From: Manis javanica
Lineage: Eukaryota > Chordata > Mammalia > Pholidota > Manidae
Direction of reading: 5' to 3'
Length of the DNA stretch: 64,000 nucleotides
Assembly (NCBI RefSeq): GCF_040802235.1
Contig: NC_133161.1
Span: 13,471,001 to 13,535,000 of the forward strand
Part shown: piece after piece, positions 13,324 to 27,198 of the stretch
How the letters are laid out: every line of letters starts with the position of its first letter
How positions within the stretch are numbered: the stretch's first letter is position 1
Made by a program: the position numbers and the translations under genes
Notes under the pieces: generated by a model
The model's input: the letters and a program-made list of their open reading frames with translations, nothing else
Databases searched by the model: none
What the model was told of the DNA's origin: nothing

Positions 13324-13440
13324 GTGCATCTCTGGGTAACATCAACAGTGTGGGATTTCGGTTGTCGACATAATTTCCATTCTGTTTATATTCAATCACA
13401 AATGTGTGATGATTATGTTGATATTGTTCTTTTAAGGTTT
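13324..13440 (+). repeat. Local duplication, copy 1
   Basis: The first 41 bases match 14019-14059 at 35 of 41 positions, sharing 'gtgcatctct', 'aacatca' and 'cagtgtgggatttc'. Weaker collinear similarity continues for about 70 bp ('ccattctgttt', 'ttcaat', 'ttgatatt'). No known family was recognised. It may be two copies of an unnamed repeat or a segmental duplication. Confidence 0.6.
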
Positions 13441-14018
13441 GGAAAGGAATATAAATCCAATGTGGGGCTCATTCTCAGATGAAGGACATAACCAGTAATC
13501 ATTAATTGACTGAGGTCATCTAAAGCAAGAAAGCCTTGTTTGCCTCATGTTATGTTGCCAAGGATATTTCTGTGCAATTCAAAAGAGTCCCAGTCAAGTA
13601 CTGTGGATAAAAAGTGTATAAGTGCACATGCCAGTTCCTAGGTATACACTCAAGTTCAAAGAAGACAGAGGCAACATGGGTAATTTCATTGGTGCAGAGT
13701 CTGGCAGAGCAGGTGATAATTGGCGAGACATTTGGTTCTCAGGGGTGATGGTGGGGGGAGGGTGATGGTGATGGTGATAAACACTGGTGTTATCAACCCC
13801 TCTAAGCAGAAAGCTTCTCCGTGGCACTACGTGGGAGGGAGAATGGATAAAGAACCAATTTCCAGTTTGGGGACCCAAACTCTGAGTTGCTATGATAACA
13901 ACCAGATAGTAAGCATAAATGATCATCACATCTGGCTTTCCGGTCCTGAGCAGAGAGGAGGTCCCCTCTGCCCACACATCTCCCAACACGGAGTGCTGTC
14001 CTGTTATCGAAGGGCACC

Positions 14019-14135
14019 GTGCATCTCTAGACAACATCACCAGTGTGGGATTTCACTTGCTGGGTGGTGAACCAATCTGTTATTTCAATTATTAATAGAA
14101 CCAATCCAGGGTTGATATTATTTTCTAATGATAAT
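14019..14135 (+). repeat. Local duplication, copy 2
   Basis: Direct-repeat partner of the copy 695 bp upstream. The conserved head is 41 bp with six substitutions; downstream similarity needs small gaps. Both copies run into AT-rich DNA with ATTA-type words (ttcaattattaatag and ctaatgataattag here). Confidence 0.6.
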
Positions 14136-14675
14136 TAGATCTAAAAGTTAAGATAATTTAAACCAAATTGTTTCCTAAAAGAAGGGTCTTTCATCGAACA
14201 TAGCCCATCTTTGACATTGCCGATCAGTGAAAACATTTTCCTAAAATTTAAGCAGTAACAAAGTAATTTTTTAGAGCTAGAAAGGATCTTAAGTGTAGAC
14301 TAGTTCAACCCTTTCTTTTAAAAGGTGAGCATCAAGGTCAGAGAGCTCAAACAGGACTTTCTCCCACCACCCTACTGTTTCTTAATCGAGGAATGGACAC
14401 GTTTAAAAAGAAGTCAGCATTTTATGGCCCATTTTTCTTTCTAAAGCAGAAAAAGTTGATAGCTTTGCATGAAGAAATGATGCCATCACCCTTCTTTCTA
14501 TTCCTTTTCATCAAAGGTGGAGACAAAGAATGGAGATGTGGAATTTCTCTCCAACTTCATTTGAAATCGTTGTCTTTGATTTCAGTTTTCGTGAAATTAA
14601 ATGGATAAATTGTGTTGACTTAGTTAAAGTTGGGGAAAAAGTTGATTGGACATCTGTTGTCAAGGAAACCAATTG

Positions 14676-14691
14676 TCTCTCTCTCTCTCTT

Positions 14692-14735
<44 letters not shown>
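14676..14735. repeat. (TC)n(CA)n compound microsatellite
   Basis: About 24 bp of TC units with one TT interruption joins a CA tract of about 18 units. Pure CA/TG tracts of this length can adopt Z-DNA and are usually length-polymorphic. They create spurious Thr-His and Val-Cys frames on the two strands. Confidence 0.97.
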
Positions 14736-14736
<1 letters not shown>

Positions 14737-15155
14737 ACAGCACACCAGTTAATACAGAGCCCTTTAAACTCTTCATCTGACATTTTAAAGTTATTTAAAA
14801 ATACCCAAGTCTCTACCCTGAAAATCTGTAAAAGAAGTCCTCAAGGAAAGCAATTCCTAGAAGTCAACCCCAGGGAGGCCTGGCTCTAACTCTGAGGAAG
14901 CTCCTGTCGTTCTGTGTCTCAGAACCGTATATGGGACCGTCTCCAAGGTCAGGATCAAGTCAGCTGCAGAATGAGACTACTGGGGAGAGAGATCTGGAAT
15001 GAGAACTTTTAAAAAGCAATAGAACAGTACAAGAGTAAGAGAAAGGTAAACAGTTCAATCCCTTGAGCCTTTATTGAGTACCTAGCATGCTTAAAGCAAG
15101 AAGGTATGCACTTAAAAAAAAAGTAAGTAAAGGCCAAGCTAAAAGCGATCTGAAG
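14736..15155. other. Unique non-coding DNA
   Basis: No repeat or gene is assigned. An A-run lies at 15114-15122. Confidence 0.4.
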
Positions 15156-15160
15156 GAGTG

Positions 15161-15667
15161 AGGTCAAGTTGCTCATTATTGGAGGCTGTGCACTGCCTCC
15201 ACGCCCTCCCACCAGAGGAATACACCCCCCAGCTCCATTAATGTCAGGCTTGGCCGAGTGACTTGCCATGGCCTCACCGCGGGCAGAGGGAGCTTCCTGC
15301 CCTGACTTCAGGTTTGGCCAGTAGGACGTTAGCAGCCATGATGCAGCCAAACTTGAATGCTCTTGTGCTGTTGGGTTTGCTGTCTTGAGCCTTTGTCTTC
15401 CCCGTGGGAAGAGCCTTCCCTGGCTTACCTGCTGTTCCGAGCAGGATGGGAGATAGTGGGGGAGGGCTGGCCCCACTAAGCCTGGCCTAGGTGAGACCCC
15501 TCCCCAGCTGGCCTATGGGTACACTAGGAAGCCTGAGCTCCCTAGCTAAGTGGGGTGCTTAGATAGGTCAATTCCAGCCAAACTTTGACACACGATAAAT
15601 AATAATTTGTTGCTTAAGTTATTGTATTTTAGAGTAGTTTGTTATACAGCAATAACAAACTAATACA
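15161..15667 (+). mobile_element. ERVL-MaLR-type solo LTR
   Basis: The 3' end reads 'gtttgttatacagcaataacaaactaataca', the signature terminus of MaLR/MLT-type LTRs, and the body has the usual 'ggcttggccgagtgacttgcc' and 'ttggccagtaggacgttagcag' words. A 5-bp direct repeat, GAGTG, occurs at 15156-15160 and ends in the matching position just after 15667, with an offset of one base for the second copy (gagtg at 15668-15672). This is consistent with a target duplication. No internal retroviral region is present, so it is a solo LTR. Confidence 0.7.
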
Positions 15668-17372
<1,705 letters not shown>

Positions 17373-17516
17373 TGGAGGGTCAGAAAATGCTAGACCCCTT
17401 GTGTTTTGTAGGAATGGAGTTGTGTAGTTGGGATGGAGTGTGTGTGCCAAGGTACACAGAGAGGCTGTATGGAAGGGTTGAAAATTGCTAGATCCATTGT
17501 GTTGTGGGAATGCAGT
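17373..17516 (+). repeat. Imperfect tandem duplication, offset 97 bp
   Basis: About 46 bp starting at 17373 (tggagggtcagaaaatgcta...) recurs at 17470 (tggaagggttgaaaattgct...). Shared words include 'gctaga', 'ttgtg' and 'ggaatg'. About 10 substitutions and a 2-bp gap separate the copies. The rest of the 97-bp unit is much less similar. Confidence 0.6.
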
Positions 17517-17522
17517 ATGGGG

Positions 17523-18350
17523 GTGAATATATAAGGCAGATACTTACATATTGGAGGTATGTCCCATTCTCACTAAATCTTTCAGTCTAAGTGTGCCATA
17601 TATCAAGGAAAGCTTACATGAATATAAGAATAGTCACTGAAATTACTATGTTCTAGAAAGAACTTTGCAGGATTTTTACATACAAGGTTGATGAGCTGAA
17701 AATGAACTTATGTGGAAATTATGCAGAGGCAGGGGCACAGTACATTTTGTATCAATAGTCATACTGTTTTCCTCAAAAGGTAATGCTAAATTACTCAACC
17801 GAATGCAACTGATCATTTCCCTCCAGAAATATGCGAAATGTATTTCCTGTCTGGTTTATTCTCCTTTGACCCTTAGAGATTGTGTCCCGCGCACTTCCAG
17901 GATCCCCCACGCAGCCTGGACGGGGTGGCTGTTTATGGGCTTAAAGGTGTGAACTGGCCACGCCTGAGAGAGATGGAAGGAGGAGGCATTTTAAAAACAC
18001 TGGGAAGAGAGAAACAATGGCAATAAGGAGTAAAAACGGGTGTTGGACAGAAAAGAGTAGAGAAGAAACTGAGGCGAAGGAGAAAAAGACAGAACTAGCT
18101 CAGTACTGCCCTCCAGGACGAAGGGCCGGGCTGTCCGAGGGCAGGGGTAGGGAGGCCTCGGTGATCTGCTCTCAGGACTGGCACCAGTGCAGTCCTGCCT
18201 GCCTTTGTTTGCCTCAGTGGCTCTTCATGGGCAGGGTCTGCTGGCTCCTTATTTGGGTCTGAGGGCAGCACCCCCACGAGTTAGCAACATAAACCGTCTG
18301 GCTTCTGAGAAAAACCAGTCTGAGATAAAAAACATGATACCCTTAGAAGA
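17523..18350. other. Unique non-coding DNA
   Basis: AT-rich to 17.8 kb, then GC-richer. Short frames on both strands (80-86 codons) have no domain. No repeat was assigned. Confidence 0.4.
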
Positions 18351-18354
18351 TAGA

Positions 18355-19175
18355 GTCTTGGGTACACCACAGATGCCTGCTGGACATTTCCATCTGTGCC
18401 TCACTCTGGCAACACTAAGTCACCTCCCAAACCAGCTGCCTTCTTGACCTTCTGTTTCTGTCAACTCATGTCCGTTCTCCCTGGTACCCTGGCTCAAAAC
18501 TTAGGGGCAAGTTTGACTCATTTTGCCTTGAATTATGTATACCTAATTAGTCCCCAGAGTTGCTAATTTTACCCCCGACATTCTTCTCTTTGCACACCCA
18601 GCACCCCAGGCCAAGACCCCCTACTTCATACCTACACTTCAACAAGGTGGATTCTGCAGACCTAACCTGAACCTTCTCCCTTGCAGGGTGATCTGCTGCT
18701 CTGGTGTCCCATTCCTGCGGAAAGGCAGCAGTGCATCACTGCTCTTCCCTTGCATTCCCACACTGTCAGCGCCCAGCCATCTCTCTTTCTCAGTGGCATT
18801 CCCCAAGCCTCCGCGGCCTTTGGCTTCTAGTCCATCTGTCCAGACTGCCCATCTAGCTGTGTCCTGTCCCTCATGTAGGTGTGATCACACACAGTGTCAC
18901 TCCCCACCTGGTATGTGTGTCCTTGTCTTTGCGTCTATTGCATCTGCAGGACTACCTTCTCCAGGGAGTCCTCCAGGATGATTTTAGCCCTGTGACTCTC
19001 CCTCTTCTCCGAAGGACGGCCACAGCTTCCATCCATACCACCCCCATCTAGAACTAGGGTATATCCCATCTGGTGTTGAACCATTTTTTGATGTTTTTCC
19101 TTGAGGGCCTAATTAACTTCTACTACTTCCACATTCCAGGACCTGGCACATTTAAATACTCAGTAAATCGAGTGT
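18355..19175 (+). repeat. L2 LINE, ORF2 3' portion to 3' end
   Basis: Sense-strand L2: 'gatgcctgctggacatttcc' (family 'ctacttgacatctcc'), 'tggctcaaaacttaggggc', 'agtttgactca', pyrimidine-rich ORF2/3'-UTR text, 'gggagtcctccaggatga' and the 3' terminal motif 'gacctggcacatttaaatactcagtaaat'. Diverged and frameshifted. The 97-codon frame inside is a fossil or spurious. Confidence 0.65.
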
Positions 19176-21125
<1,950 letters not shown>

Positions 21126-21136
21126 CTTGGGCCACG

Positions 21137-21245
21137 TAATTACATTTTAATTTTGTAATTAGATGTCTTGATTGTCTAATTAAAGGACAAGAAGTCTGTG
21201 CCTAATTACACATGCTAATTATCATGCAAGTCCATGCCCTAATTA
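21137..21245. promoter_or_regulatory. Homeodomain site cluster: six TAATTA palindromes (candidate enhancer)
   Basis: Exact TAATTA hexamers start at 21137, 21156, 21177, 21203, 21216 and 21240, with an extra TTAATT at 21147. TAATTA is the core dimer/half-site of paired-class and LIM homeodomain proteins. An octamer-like 'atcatgcaag' lies between the fifth and sixth. The spacing is irregular (13-26 bp), so this is not a tandem repeat. Function is inferred from motif density only. Confidence 0.4.
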
Positions 21246-21620
21246 TGTAACTCCACTTACAAAAATACTGCTTGTGTGTCCCTGCACAAAATTCAGACAT
21301 TTCAACATAAGGCGTCTGTGGAGAATGTTCTGGGTACAACCATAAACTTCACTTTACAACCTTGTCTTGAGTATAGAACTCTATCTAGTGCCTTCAGCTG
21401 GGAAATGGTCAAATGTTGCCATCAGTAACTGGGGTCCTTATACCAAAATTGGGAGGGAGAGATCGCTGCCCAGACTTCTGGGCACAATTGCAGAGTGGGT
21501 TCCATCTGTCTTGCTCTACATCCTTCTCTGCACTCTTGTTTCATACTCTCTGGTCCCAGAGTCCCCATGCTGCCCTGTCTCTTTCAACAGGCTCTTAACC
21601 CAGAATCCATGGACCCCAGG

Positions 21621-22063
21621 TGTTATGGGTTGAACTGTGTTATCCCAAAAAAGATAAGCTGAAGTCCTAATCCTCAGAAACTCAAAACATGACCTTATGT
21701 AGAGATAAGGTGGTTGCTGATGTAAATAGATGAAGTTGTGTTTAAGCAGAGTGAATCCCTAATCCTAGGGATTCAAAAGGACAGCCACATGAAGACACAG
21801 AAAGTCAGGGAGAATGCCATGGGCTGAAGAAGGCAGGCATTGGAGGGATGTAGCTGCAAGCCAGGGAACCAAAGATCATTAGCAAACTGCCAGAAGCCAG
21901 GAAGAGGTGGGAAGGATTCTCCCCTACGGGTTTCAGAGGGAAGAGCCCTGCAAAAACCATGATTTCAGACTTCTAGCTTTTCAGGACTGTGAGATCACAA
22001 ATTTCTGTCATCTTAAGCCCAGTTCCTGGTAGTTTGTGATGGCAGCCCCAGGACATTGATACC
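21621..22063 (+). mobile_element. ERVL-MaLR (MLT1-type) solo LTR with target duplication
   Basis: Starts 'tgttatgggttgaactgtgt' and follows the family order: 'gaagtcctaatcctcag', 'gaccttatgtagagataagg', 'agccacatgaagacacag', 'gccagaagccaggaagagg', 'tttcagacttctagc', 'aggactgtgagatcacaaat' and 'gtttgtgatggcagcccc'. The pentamer CCAGG directly precedes it (21616-21620) and directly follows it (22064-22068), a perfect 5-bp target duplication that fixes both ends. No internal region is present, so this is a solo LTR. Confidence 0.9.
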
Positions 22064-22739
22064 CCAGGAATACCCATGAATGAGTTTAGAGAGTTGGTGA
22101 AAAAAGATTTTCAAAAAATTTCCTTCTGTTACTTTTAAAATCATCGTTGTGAAAGAAATTTCTTTTTATGTCAAATTGTGCCATTAAGTCCTGTGCCATT
22201 AAAACAGTGCAGGTGGCTTGGGATGCTACTGTGGAAAGAAGGTCATAGGCAACAGCCCTGTGGCCACCATACTGTGATACCTAGAAGCAGCTTCTCTTTG
22301 ATGGGAGTTAATGCAAATGTATCTCCCAGTTATGATTAAGGATATCTATCATTGCTTACACCAAGGATACTTAAGTTGGAAAATGACAACGGAAGTGTAT
22401 ATCATAGCTTCAGACAGCATCCTTTGGTTTTATTTCCACAACGAAGACAGTCGCTTCTTGCCACAGGACACAATCCTGCAGTGGTGATGGTGCACCCTAT
22501 GCTGTCCATTCCCCAAATAAATTAAACCATATGGATCATTTTCAAAATAAGATGAGATTTTCAAAGTCTAGAAATTTCCCAATATTTCATTTTCCCCAAG
22601 GCAAAGCCCTTTCTTGATGCATGCAGCTGGAGCAGTCAGCCCATTGTTTAGACCAAGAAGCCACTTGCAGTACTTTGGGGCATATTTTGATGAATCGCGT
22701 GAAAGAGATGGTCAAGCTGATTGAAGTTTTTGAATAGTT
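22064..22739. other. Unique non-coding DNA
   Basis: No repeat family or coding signal is seen. It separates the solo LTR from an L1 fragment. Confidence 0.4.
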
Positions 22740-23062
22740 TGCTTGGAAAAGGTTTCCTTAATTGGTCTTGCTATAAGTTTGTCTATTTTATTAATATTTT
22801 CAAAGCACCAACTTTTGCTTTTGATTATTTCTAACCTTTTTTGTTTTCTATTTCACTAATTTATGATCACTTTTTATTATGGTCTTCCTTCTGTTTTCTT
22901 TGGTTTTACCTTTTGTTTCTTTGGGGTTTTCTTTTAGTTTCTTACAAGTTATCTTACTTGTTTTCAATATTATTTTGTTTTTAATGAATTCATTTAGGGC
23001 TATAAATCTCCCTCCTTTAGCTGCATCCCACACATTGAAATGCCATACTTTCATTGTCTGAT
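22740..23062 (-). repeat. L1 LINE ORF2 internal fragment
   Basis: The plus strand reads as antisense L1 ORF2: 'ggtcttgctataagtttgtc', 'caaagcaccaacttttgctt', 'gtttctttggggttttctt', 'agggctataaatctccctcc' and 'gcatcccacacattgaaatg'. This is an internal piece of ORF2 with neither the 3' UTR nor the 5' end, so it probably derives from an older insertion that was broken by deletion. On the minus strand a 76-codon frame is open, which is a fossil. Confidence 0.85.
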
Positions 23063-23470
23063 AGTTACCTTCTAACAAAAAACTTCTGAATGTTAAATGT
23101 GCAATAAGATTAACACAGACAAAACTCAGAGGGACAGATATGTTGGAATACCAAGACTTTCCTATTGTTTTTCAGTTCTGCCCAGCCCTATCCATAAGAT
23201 TTAGTAAGGAATATTCATTATAATTTGTTCCCAAAGACCCAGAAAAAGGGACTGCATATAATCTTCACTCTTCTGGAAAAAAAAAAAATTGAGGACTACT
23301 GAATAAATACATAAATATCTGACTGATGTCCAGTTCTTTCCCCAATAATGTAAGAACCACACAAATATAGTCGTTGCAGTCATTAACCTGATGACAACTT
23401 TGTCACAAGAAAAATAGATTTATACAAAGAGAAGTATACAATTATTACTATTATTATGATTTATAATAAT
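23063..23470. other. AT-rich unique DNA
   Basis: An A-run of about 12 bp lies at 23278-23288 and an ATT-rich run at 23440-23475 just before a MIR. No gene. Confidence 0.4.
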
Positions 23471-23477
23471 TTTAATG

Positions 23478-23715
23478 TTTCTTATGTGCCAGGCACTGTG
23501 CTAAGAACTTCTTGTATGTTGTCTTGTATGAGCCTTCCAAGAACCATATAAAGGTGGAAATCAATATTATGCTTATATTGCTGATTAGGAAATTAAAGCT
23601 TAAGAAGGTTTATTAATGTACCCACAATTACCATGCTGTTAAGTGATTGATTCAGAATTAAACCAGGTCTCCTACATTTCAGACAAGTGCTGGTATCCAC
23701 TAACTCCACTAACTT
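23478..23715 (-). repeat. MIR SINE, near full length
   Basis: The reverse complement of MIR is followed along its length: 'tgtgccaggcactgtgctaa', 'gagccttccaagaacc', 'gattaggaaattaaagctta', 'ttcagaattaaaccaggtct' and 'gtgctggtatccactaa'. Substitutions and small indels are numerous, as expected for this Mesozoic SINE. Confidence 0.85.
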
Positions 23716-23869
23716 GTTCCTTCCCATCCCCTAGGCTGGGATGATGTAGATAGATCATCACATGAGAACATGCAGAAAATATACAGAGAACAAAGACAAG
23801 TTTCTTAGAAACCAAAGGCATAATAACAACAGATTACTAATTAACTGCTGATCATGATGAGAGAGTCTC

Positions 23870-24620
23870 TGTCTATCTAAAAGCCAATCCCTTCAGTTCT
23901 GCTCCTTACTCTTCTCTTACTCAAAATTATCAACTATTTCTTCTTTCTGTTACATTGATTTCTCCCTTTCTATGGATGATTCTTATCAGCATACAAACCT
24001 AATCTATTGTCTTCCATCTTAAAGGGAAAAAGTGAACTCCTTTGATTCCAGCCATTGCCTTATTTTTCTTCTCTCCTTCTCAGTAAAATTCTTTGAAAGC
24101 ATTCTCTAGACTTGTTGTCTCCCCTTCTACACCCCTAAGCTTTTCTCCACCTGTTCCAGATAAGCTTTCTGCAACCAGCACTTCTCTGGGACTCCCCCTT
24201 GTCAAGGTCATCCATAACTTTGATCTTGTCAGCCCCATGATATCTTGCCAGTCTTTCTACTTGACCCCTCAGTAGCATTTTGACACAGATGAATGCTTCC
24301 TTCTTCCCGAAGCCCTCTCTCTTCTGGGGACTCCCCCCACCTCAGGGGCTGTTCCTCAGAGTCTTTGCTGGCTCCTCTCCTTCTATTAGTCCCACCACTT
24401 TAAACACCATCTGTGTGTCAGCGACTTCCACATTACTATCTCTACTGCCACTCTCCCCGCTGAGCTCATCTTTATCCAACTGCCAACTTGGCTGCACCCC
24501 TTTAATGTCTATTAGACATTTTAAACTTAACATATCTAAATCTGAATTCAGTTTTCCCCCTAAGTAATTTCTTCCCCAATCATCTCTACATCACTATTGC
24601 AACCACAATCCACCAATTTC
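23870..24620 (+). repeat. L2 LINE, ORF2 segment
   Basis: Sense L2 reverse-transcriptase-region text is preserved: 'cttgtcaaggtcatccataa', 'cttgacccctcagtagca', 'ttttgacacagatgaatgct', 'gttcctcagagtctttgctg', 'taaacaccatctgtgtg', 'ctcatctttatccaactgcc' and 'gacattttaaacttaacata'. The frame is broken by stops and indels. The 95-codon open frame at 24280-24567 is a remnant of L2 coding text, not a host gene. Confidence 0.8.
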
Positions 24621-24639
24621 ACAAGCCAGAAACATCAAC

Positions 24640-25035
24640 ATGGTAGAGAGCAATTGTTTAAAATATGACTACCCCTCGGGTGATACATCTCTACCCTGCT
24701 TACATTAGGCTTGGTCGTGTGGCTTGCTTTGGCAGTGAGCATGAACAGACATGATGTATGCCACACCCAAGTACAAGCCTTGAGTACAGCACATGGAGGG
24801 CCATTTGGTCTTTTCCTCCTGCCATGAGACCAGCAGTCTCCCAGGCGAGAGCTGCTCCTGAAGCCTGCGTCTTGCAGGGAAGGTGAGGAGCAGAGCTGAA
24901 GGTGGTCCATGATAGACATTTAACATGACCCAGGAATGAGTGTTGATGTAAATCACTGAGATTGGCAGGCAAGGTGGGAAAGGCAGTTGTTACCCAGGCA
25001 AAACTTATCTGAAGCTGACCGATATTAGACATGCT
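24640..25035 (+). mobile_element. ERVL-MaLR-type solo LTR (diverged)
   Basis: Key words are 'aggcttggtcgtgtggcttg', 'ctttggcagtgagcatgaac', 'cttttcctcctgccatgaga' and the terminal region 'gatgtaaatcactgagatt', 'gttgttacccaggcaaaact' and 'gaccgatatta', which correspond to the 'ttaagccactgagattttgg ... gttacagcataac' end of this LTR class. The start is uncertain by a few tens of bases. Antisense frames of 83-110 codons inside are compositional. Confidence 0.65.
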
Positions 25036-25159
25036 TAATTCTTCTTTTATTTTTCATACTTTACATATAGTCTATCAGCAAATCCTCTTAGCTCCATCTT
25101 CATATGCGCCCACTTGTCTTATCCCTACCGCTTCTGCCCTGGTACAATTCCATTAGGGG

Positions 25160-25545
25160 GGCTATTTGCTACTATCTCTCATGTGCATTTACCTTCTGAC
25201 CCATCAAATTCACTTCTAGGGGTTTGTTCTACACATATACTTGAATTTACTTATTTATTTGTTTGTTTATTTCAGCATTTTTATAACAGCAAAAGGTTGG
25301 AAACAACGTAAGTGCCCATCAGATCGGGACTGTTTACATACATTTTGATGTATCTATTCAATAATGTACTATTCAACTAAGAAGGAAAGTCAGTCAAGAT
25401 ACAGTATTGCATAAGAATGGCAAGATGCATAAAATTTAGTTGAGTATGCCCTCATTTATGTAAGAAAAAATGGGGAGAGAAAATTAACATGTTACTTGTA
25501 TTAGCTGCATATCTATTAAAAATATCTCTATAAGGCTAAATAAGA
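25160..25545 (+). repeat. L1M LINE, ORF2 3' end
   Basis: Typical order: 'gacccatcaaattcacttct', 'aggggtttgttctacacata', a T-rich insertion, 'cagcaaaaggttggaaacaa', 'gtgcccatcagatcggg', 'aataatgtactattcaact', 'gcaagatgcataaaatt' and 'gtatgccctcatttatgtaa'. This is the C-terminal end of ORF2 running into the 3' UTR of an old L1. Confidence 0.8.
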
Positions 25546-26224
25546 AATTAATTTCAGAAGTTACCAGTTGGGGGTATGGAACTGTGGGGATGAGGATGGG
25601 GCAGGAAGGAGATGTTGGGTTTGATGTTTCCATATGGAAAATGCAAAAGTAGACAAAACAGTAAAATGAATTCCCATGTACCTACCATTCATCTTTAACA
25701 GTTATTAATTGTGATCAATCTTGTTTCAGCCTTATACCCCCACCTGCCTGATCCCCAGATTATTTTGAAACAAATCCATGACATCATATCATTCCAACTG
25801 TAAATAGTATAGTATACGTAACTAAAAATATCAGGACCCTTTCCAAAAATAACCACAGTATCATTATCACACTTAAAAATGACAATAATTCTTTGGAAAC
25901 CTCAAATATCTAGTCAGTGTTTAAATTTCCCAGTTGTCTCATTATTTTTCTTTTATACTTGATTTGTTGAATGAGGATCTATATAAGGTCCATATGTTGT
26001 AATTGTGTCATGTGCCTCTTAAGTATCTTTAAGTCTCTAAATTCCCCTTTCTCTTTTCCCCTTTTCTTCTTGTAATTTTCCAGAAATTTTCTCTAATTTC
26101 CCCTTGCATTTTTAAAAAACAAAATCAGATTGTGTCTCGCAGGCTTTCTCACAGTCTGAATTCTGCTAGTTGCATTCCATGGTGTAGTTTAACTTGTTCT
26201 TTAGTCCCGGCTCCAGTAGTTATA

Positions 26225-26400
26225 TCTGAACTATCAATTTCTGAACTTGCACACTAAGGAGCTCCAAAAAATTCCGATGCCTGTGTCCCACCACCAGCCC
26301 CGAAGGGTGACATAATTGTCTGGGGTGTGACTTGGGCTTTGGAATTTTTAAAAGATCCTCAGGTGATCCCAATGTTCAGACAAGTTCAGGAACCGGTGAT
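26225..26400. mobile_element. hAT-Charlie MER5-type MITE relic, inserted in L1
   Basis: The words 'aaaaattccgatgcctgtgt', 'cccaccaccagccccgaagg', 'tgtctggggtgtgacttggg' and 'tttttaaaagatcctcaggtgatcc' followed by 'aggaaccggtgattcag' match the right-hand two thirds of a MER5-type non-autonomous hAT element. The terminal inverted repeats are decayed. A left-half copy of apparently the same family is at 61441-61535. Confidence 0.55.
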
Positions 26401-26517
26401 TCAGAGTTGTTTTCTGCAAAACTACTCCATGGGAGGTTCCTAATGTCTACTTGTCCCTCTTACTATGATCTTAGCAACTGTAAGGATTATCACCTGGATC
26501 CACTAATTCATGAGGAG

Positions 26518-26532
26518 CCACGAGATGGCAAT
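26518..26532 (+). promoter_or_regulatory. CTCF-like motif
   Basis: CCACGAGATGGCAAT fits the central CTCF consensus (CCASYAGRKGGCRSY) at all but two or three positions and differs by one base from the better match at 60086-60100. It lies in old L1-derived DNA. Occupancy is not shown by sequence. Confidence 0.3.
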
Positions 26533-27198
26533 GTTCCTTCTTCCTTTATTAACTGGAGTAATTCTGAACTTACCCTCACCTGCTATTTGCTTACGCTGAG
26601 GAATAGTTCATATAACAAAAGTAGGATTAGTGCTTGATTCTTTCCTTTTATTGTTAGTTTTCAAAATAAGGAATTGATTCCATACAATGATAGCACAAGA
26701 TATTTTTGTATCATTATGAACCCATGGATTTACATATATTTGTTGTGTTTTGATCCATTGCAGTGACTTTTTTTTATTCATCAAATTGTCCCATCTTTGG
26801 CTGGGGGGAGCATATATAAATGTGTTCCTGAGTACTTCTGGCAGAACATCTTCCTCGTGATCTGAAATGACAAGATGTTCCAGGGCCTTGCTCTAGACCT
26901 GGGTCAGCCATTTCCCCAAGAAGCCCTGGTTTCTTTCAGTGAAAAATGGCATCTAGGGAGCATAACAGGAGAAAGGCCTTTCCCTGGACGTCTTGGTGGA
27001 ACCTCAGGAAACGATGTCGGCCACTTCAGCTGTGTGGCTGCCTATTCAAAAACTTCAATGGATTTTGAAACTTGTTAATTGAATCCTTTGTAACTAGAAT
27101 TATTTTAAGTGTATAGTGATGCCTTATATAAAAGATAAATATGGTGAATCCTTTGAGAAAATGAAGGAATTTTTTTAAAGTAAAATAATCTTTCCAAC

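Larger units (their letters stand above)
12931..14670. other. Unique DNA with a local diverged duplication
   Basis: No gene or standard repeat is seen. The block contains two related segments (13324-13440 and 14019-14135), listed separately, and a short GATGGT-rich run near 13745-13780 that keeps frames open on both strands. Frames of 116 and 148 codons here overlap antisense and are compositional. Confidence 0.45.
25620..26985. repeat. Old L1M 3'-UTR block, interrupted by a hAT relic
   Basis: A long non-coding L1-associated sequence: 'cccatgtacctaccattcat', 'ccagattattttgaaacaaa', 'ccatgacatcatatcattcc', 'tagtcagtgtttaaatttcc', 'tttgttgaatgaggatctat' and, after an insertion at 26225-26400, 'tcaaattgtcccatctttgg', 'acaagatgttccaggg', 'cagccatttccccaagaagc' and 'cctggtttctttcagtg'. 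These words belong together in mammalian L1M 3' UTRs in my memory, but I cannot fix the orientation. The 101-codon frame across the insertion has no domain. Confidence 0.6.

Noticed and set aside
14511..14889. His/Thr- and Cys/Val-rich frames across the CA microsatellite
   Set aside because: These are translations of (TC)n(CA)n simple repeats on the two strands.
23870..24620. Pyrimidine-rich open frames as coding exons
   Set aside because: The sequence follows L2 ORF2 words in order, so these are LINE fossils.
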